Below, in pieces: positions 63,116-64,000 of a stretch of DNA of 64,000 nt; position 1 is the stretch's first letter, and every line of letters starts with the position of its first letter. The notes under the pieces were generated by a model. The model was not told where the DNA came from. It did not search any database and saw only the letters and a program-made list of their open reading frames with translations. The translations under genes and the position numbers were made by a program. The stretch comes from Paenibacillus vini (lineage in GTDB: Bacteria > Bacillota > Bacilli > Paenibacillales > Paenibacillaceae), in NCBI RefSeq assembly GCF_018403325.1, contig NZ_BOSL01000002.1, positions 434,001-498,000 of the forward strand, written 5' to 3'.

Positions 63116-64000
63116 ATGACATTACGTTATTTGACCGCGGGGGAAACACATGGACCCCAGCTTACAGCTATTATTGAAGGTTTGCCAAGCAATTTGAATT
63201 TGGATTTTGAGGCGCTTAATTTTGAACTGGCCCGTCGCCAGAAGGGTTATGGGAGAGGCCGGCGGATGCAGATCGAGAAGGATACGGCGCAGATTGCCGG
63301 CGGTGTGCGGCACGGATATACGACCGGCGCTCCGGTGGCTCTGATTGTAGCCAACAACGACTGGACGCACTGGCGCAATATCATGAATATTGAACCGATC
63401 GAAGGAACGGACGAAGAGAAGCGTCGTGTGCACCGTCCGCGCCCAGGCCACGCCGATTTGAACGGCGGACTTAAGTACAACTTAAAGGATCTCCGCAATG
63501 TGCTGGAGCGTTCCAGCGCACGTGAAACGGCGATCCGGGTAGCGGTAGGCGCCGTGGCCAAACAGTTTTTGGAGAAATTCGGAATCAAAATAGCGGGACA
63601 AGTCATTCGAATCGGTGAAATCGAAGCTCCGCCGCATAATTTGCCGCTGGATGAAATGGCCAAGGTGACTGAACAGTCCTCCGTCCGGGTAGTCGATCCT
63701 GAAACCGAGAAGAAGATGGAAGCTTACATAGACCGGATTAAGGAAGAAGGCGATTCCATCGGTGGAATCGTGGAATGCATCGTAGAAGGCGTGCCTGTCG
63801 GACTCGGCAGTCATGTTCAATACGACCGCAAACTGGATGGCCGCATCGCCCAGGCCGTGATGTCGATCAACGCGTTCAAGGGCGTGGAAATCGGAATCGG
63901 TTTTGAAGCCGGGAAATTGCCGGGCTCCAAAGTGCATGATGAGATTCTGTACAGCGAAGAACGTGGATACCACCGGGCCAGCAATCGCCTGGGCGGATTT
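63116..64000 (+). CDS. aroC: Chorismate synthase (3' truncated)
   Basis: 295 codons are visible and the frame is still open at the window end; the family is about 390 residues. [40 protein letters not shown] and ERSSARETA are all chorismate synthase motifs. It makes chorismate from 5-enolpyruvylshikimate-3-phosphate with reduced FMN. ATG follows AAGGGGG. In B. subtilis (gene aroF) it starts the aro-trp supra-operon, which would fit TRAP nearby. Confidence 0.97.
   Translation, partial: MTLRYLTAGETHGPQLTAIIEGLPSNLNLDFEALNFELARRQKGYGRGRRMQIEKDTAQIAGGVRHGYTTGAPVALIVANNDWTHWRNIMNIEPIEGTDEEKRRVHRPRPGHADLNGGLKYNLKDLRNVLERSSARETAIRVAVGAVAKQFLEKFGIKIAGQVIRIGEIEAPPHNLPLDEMAKVTEQSSVRVVDPETEKKMEAYIDRIKEEGDSIGGIVECIVEGVPVGLGSHVQYDRKLDGRIAQAVMSINAFKGVEIGIGFEAGKLPGSKVHDEILYSEERGYHRASNRLGGF

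Overview
The window reads as the chromosome of an endospore-forming Firmicute of the Paenibacillaceae, most likely Paenibacillus or a close relative. The grounds are strong AGGAGG-type ribosome binding sites with many TTG and GTG starts, many sporulation and germination genes (spoVAA, spoVAB, spoVAF, tlp, ytfJ, dacB, spmA, spmB, ypeB, spoVIF, spoIVA), T-box and FMN leaders, and a gene order that follows Bacillus subtilis over long stretches. No rRNA, tRNA, insertion sequence, prophage or CRISPR array was seen. The first gene (deoD) and the last (aroC) are cut by the window edges.

Layout. 1-6.3 kb: deoD end, a four-unit intergenic repeat, a reduced spoVA operon (AA-AB-AF), lysA, ppiB and tlp. 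6.4-10.6 kb: FMN-riboswitch-controlled riboflavin operon ribD-ribE-ribBA-ribH. 10.6-18.2 kb: scpA-scpB, a DUF2953 gene, ytfJ, dacB-spmA-spmB behind a good sigma-E-type promoter, a DUF2167 membrane protein and rluB. 18.4-24.2 kb: resABCDE for cytochrome c maturation and redox signalling. 24.2-29.1 kb: serA (minus strand) and a divergent serS, each behind its own T-box leader, with a CPBP protease and a small membrane protein between. 29.1-31.8 kb: a second copy of the four-unit repeat, two tandem paralogous lipoprotein polysaccharide deacetylases and a small unknown gene. 31.9-42.1 kb: mecA/ypbH, prsW, a 49-residue zinc-ribbon ORF, ypeB (no sleB beside it), a PilZ flagellar brake, ypfB, cmk, plsC, an S1-domain protein, der, plsY and gpsA. 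42.1-44.7 kb: spoVIF, a DUF2768 protein, a nucleotidyltransferase-like protein, a 2Fe-2S ferredoxin and a YphF-like lipoprotein.

44.8-52.8 kb is the most unusual part. It is a compact five-gene, same-strand unit encoding a SWIM zinc-finger protein, a HEAT-repeat protein, a MoxR-type AAA ATPase, a DUF5682 protein and a VWA protein. It interrupts the otherwise Bacillus-like order between the yphF-like gene and spoIVA. I propose it as a MoxR/VWA chaperone-like system of unknown purpose and the best candidate for a poorly described system here.

53-64 kb returns to the backbone: spoIVA, HU, mtrB (TRAP, without folE), an unknown membrane-anchored protein, hepS, menG, then ubiA-ubiX-mqnA inserted before hepT, then ndk, cheR, a 56-residue ORF and aroC. 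The mqnA/ubiA/ubiX set indicates menaquinone synthesis by the futalosine route. HepS/HepT would make the heptaprenyl tail, MenG the last methylation, and AroC the chorismate that MqnA consumes. With resABC (cytochrome c) and riboflavin synthesis, much of the window supports respiration; most of the rest serves sporulation, phospholipid synthesis and translation.
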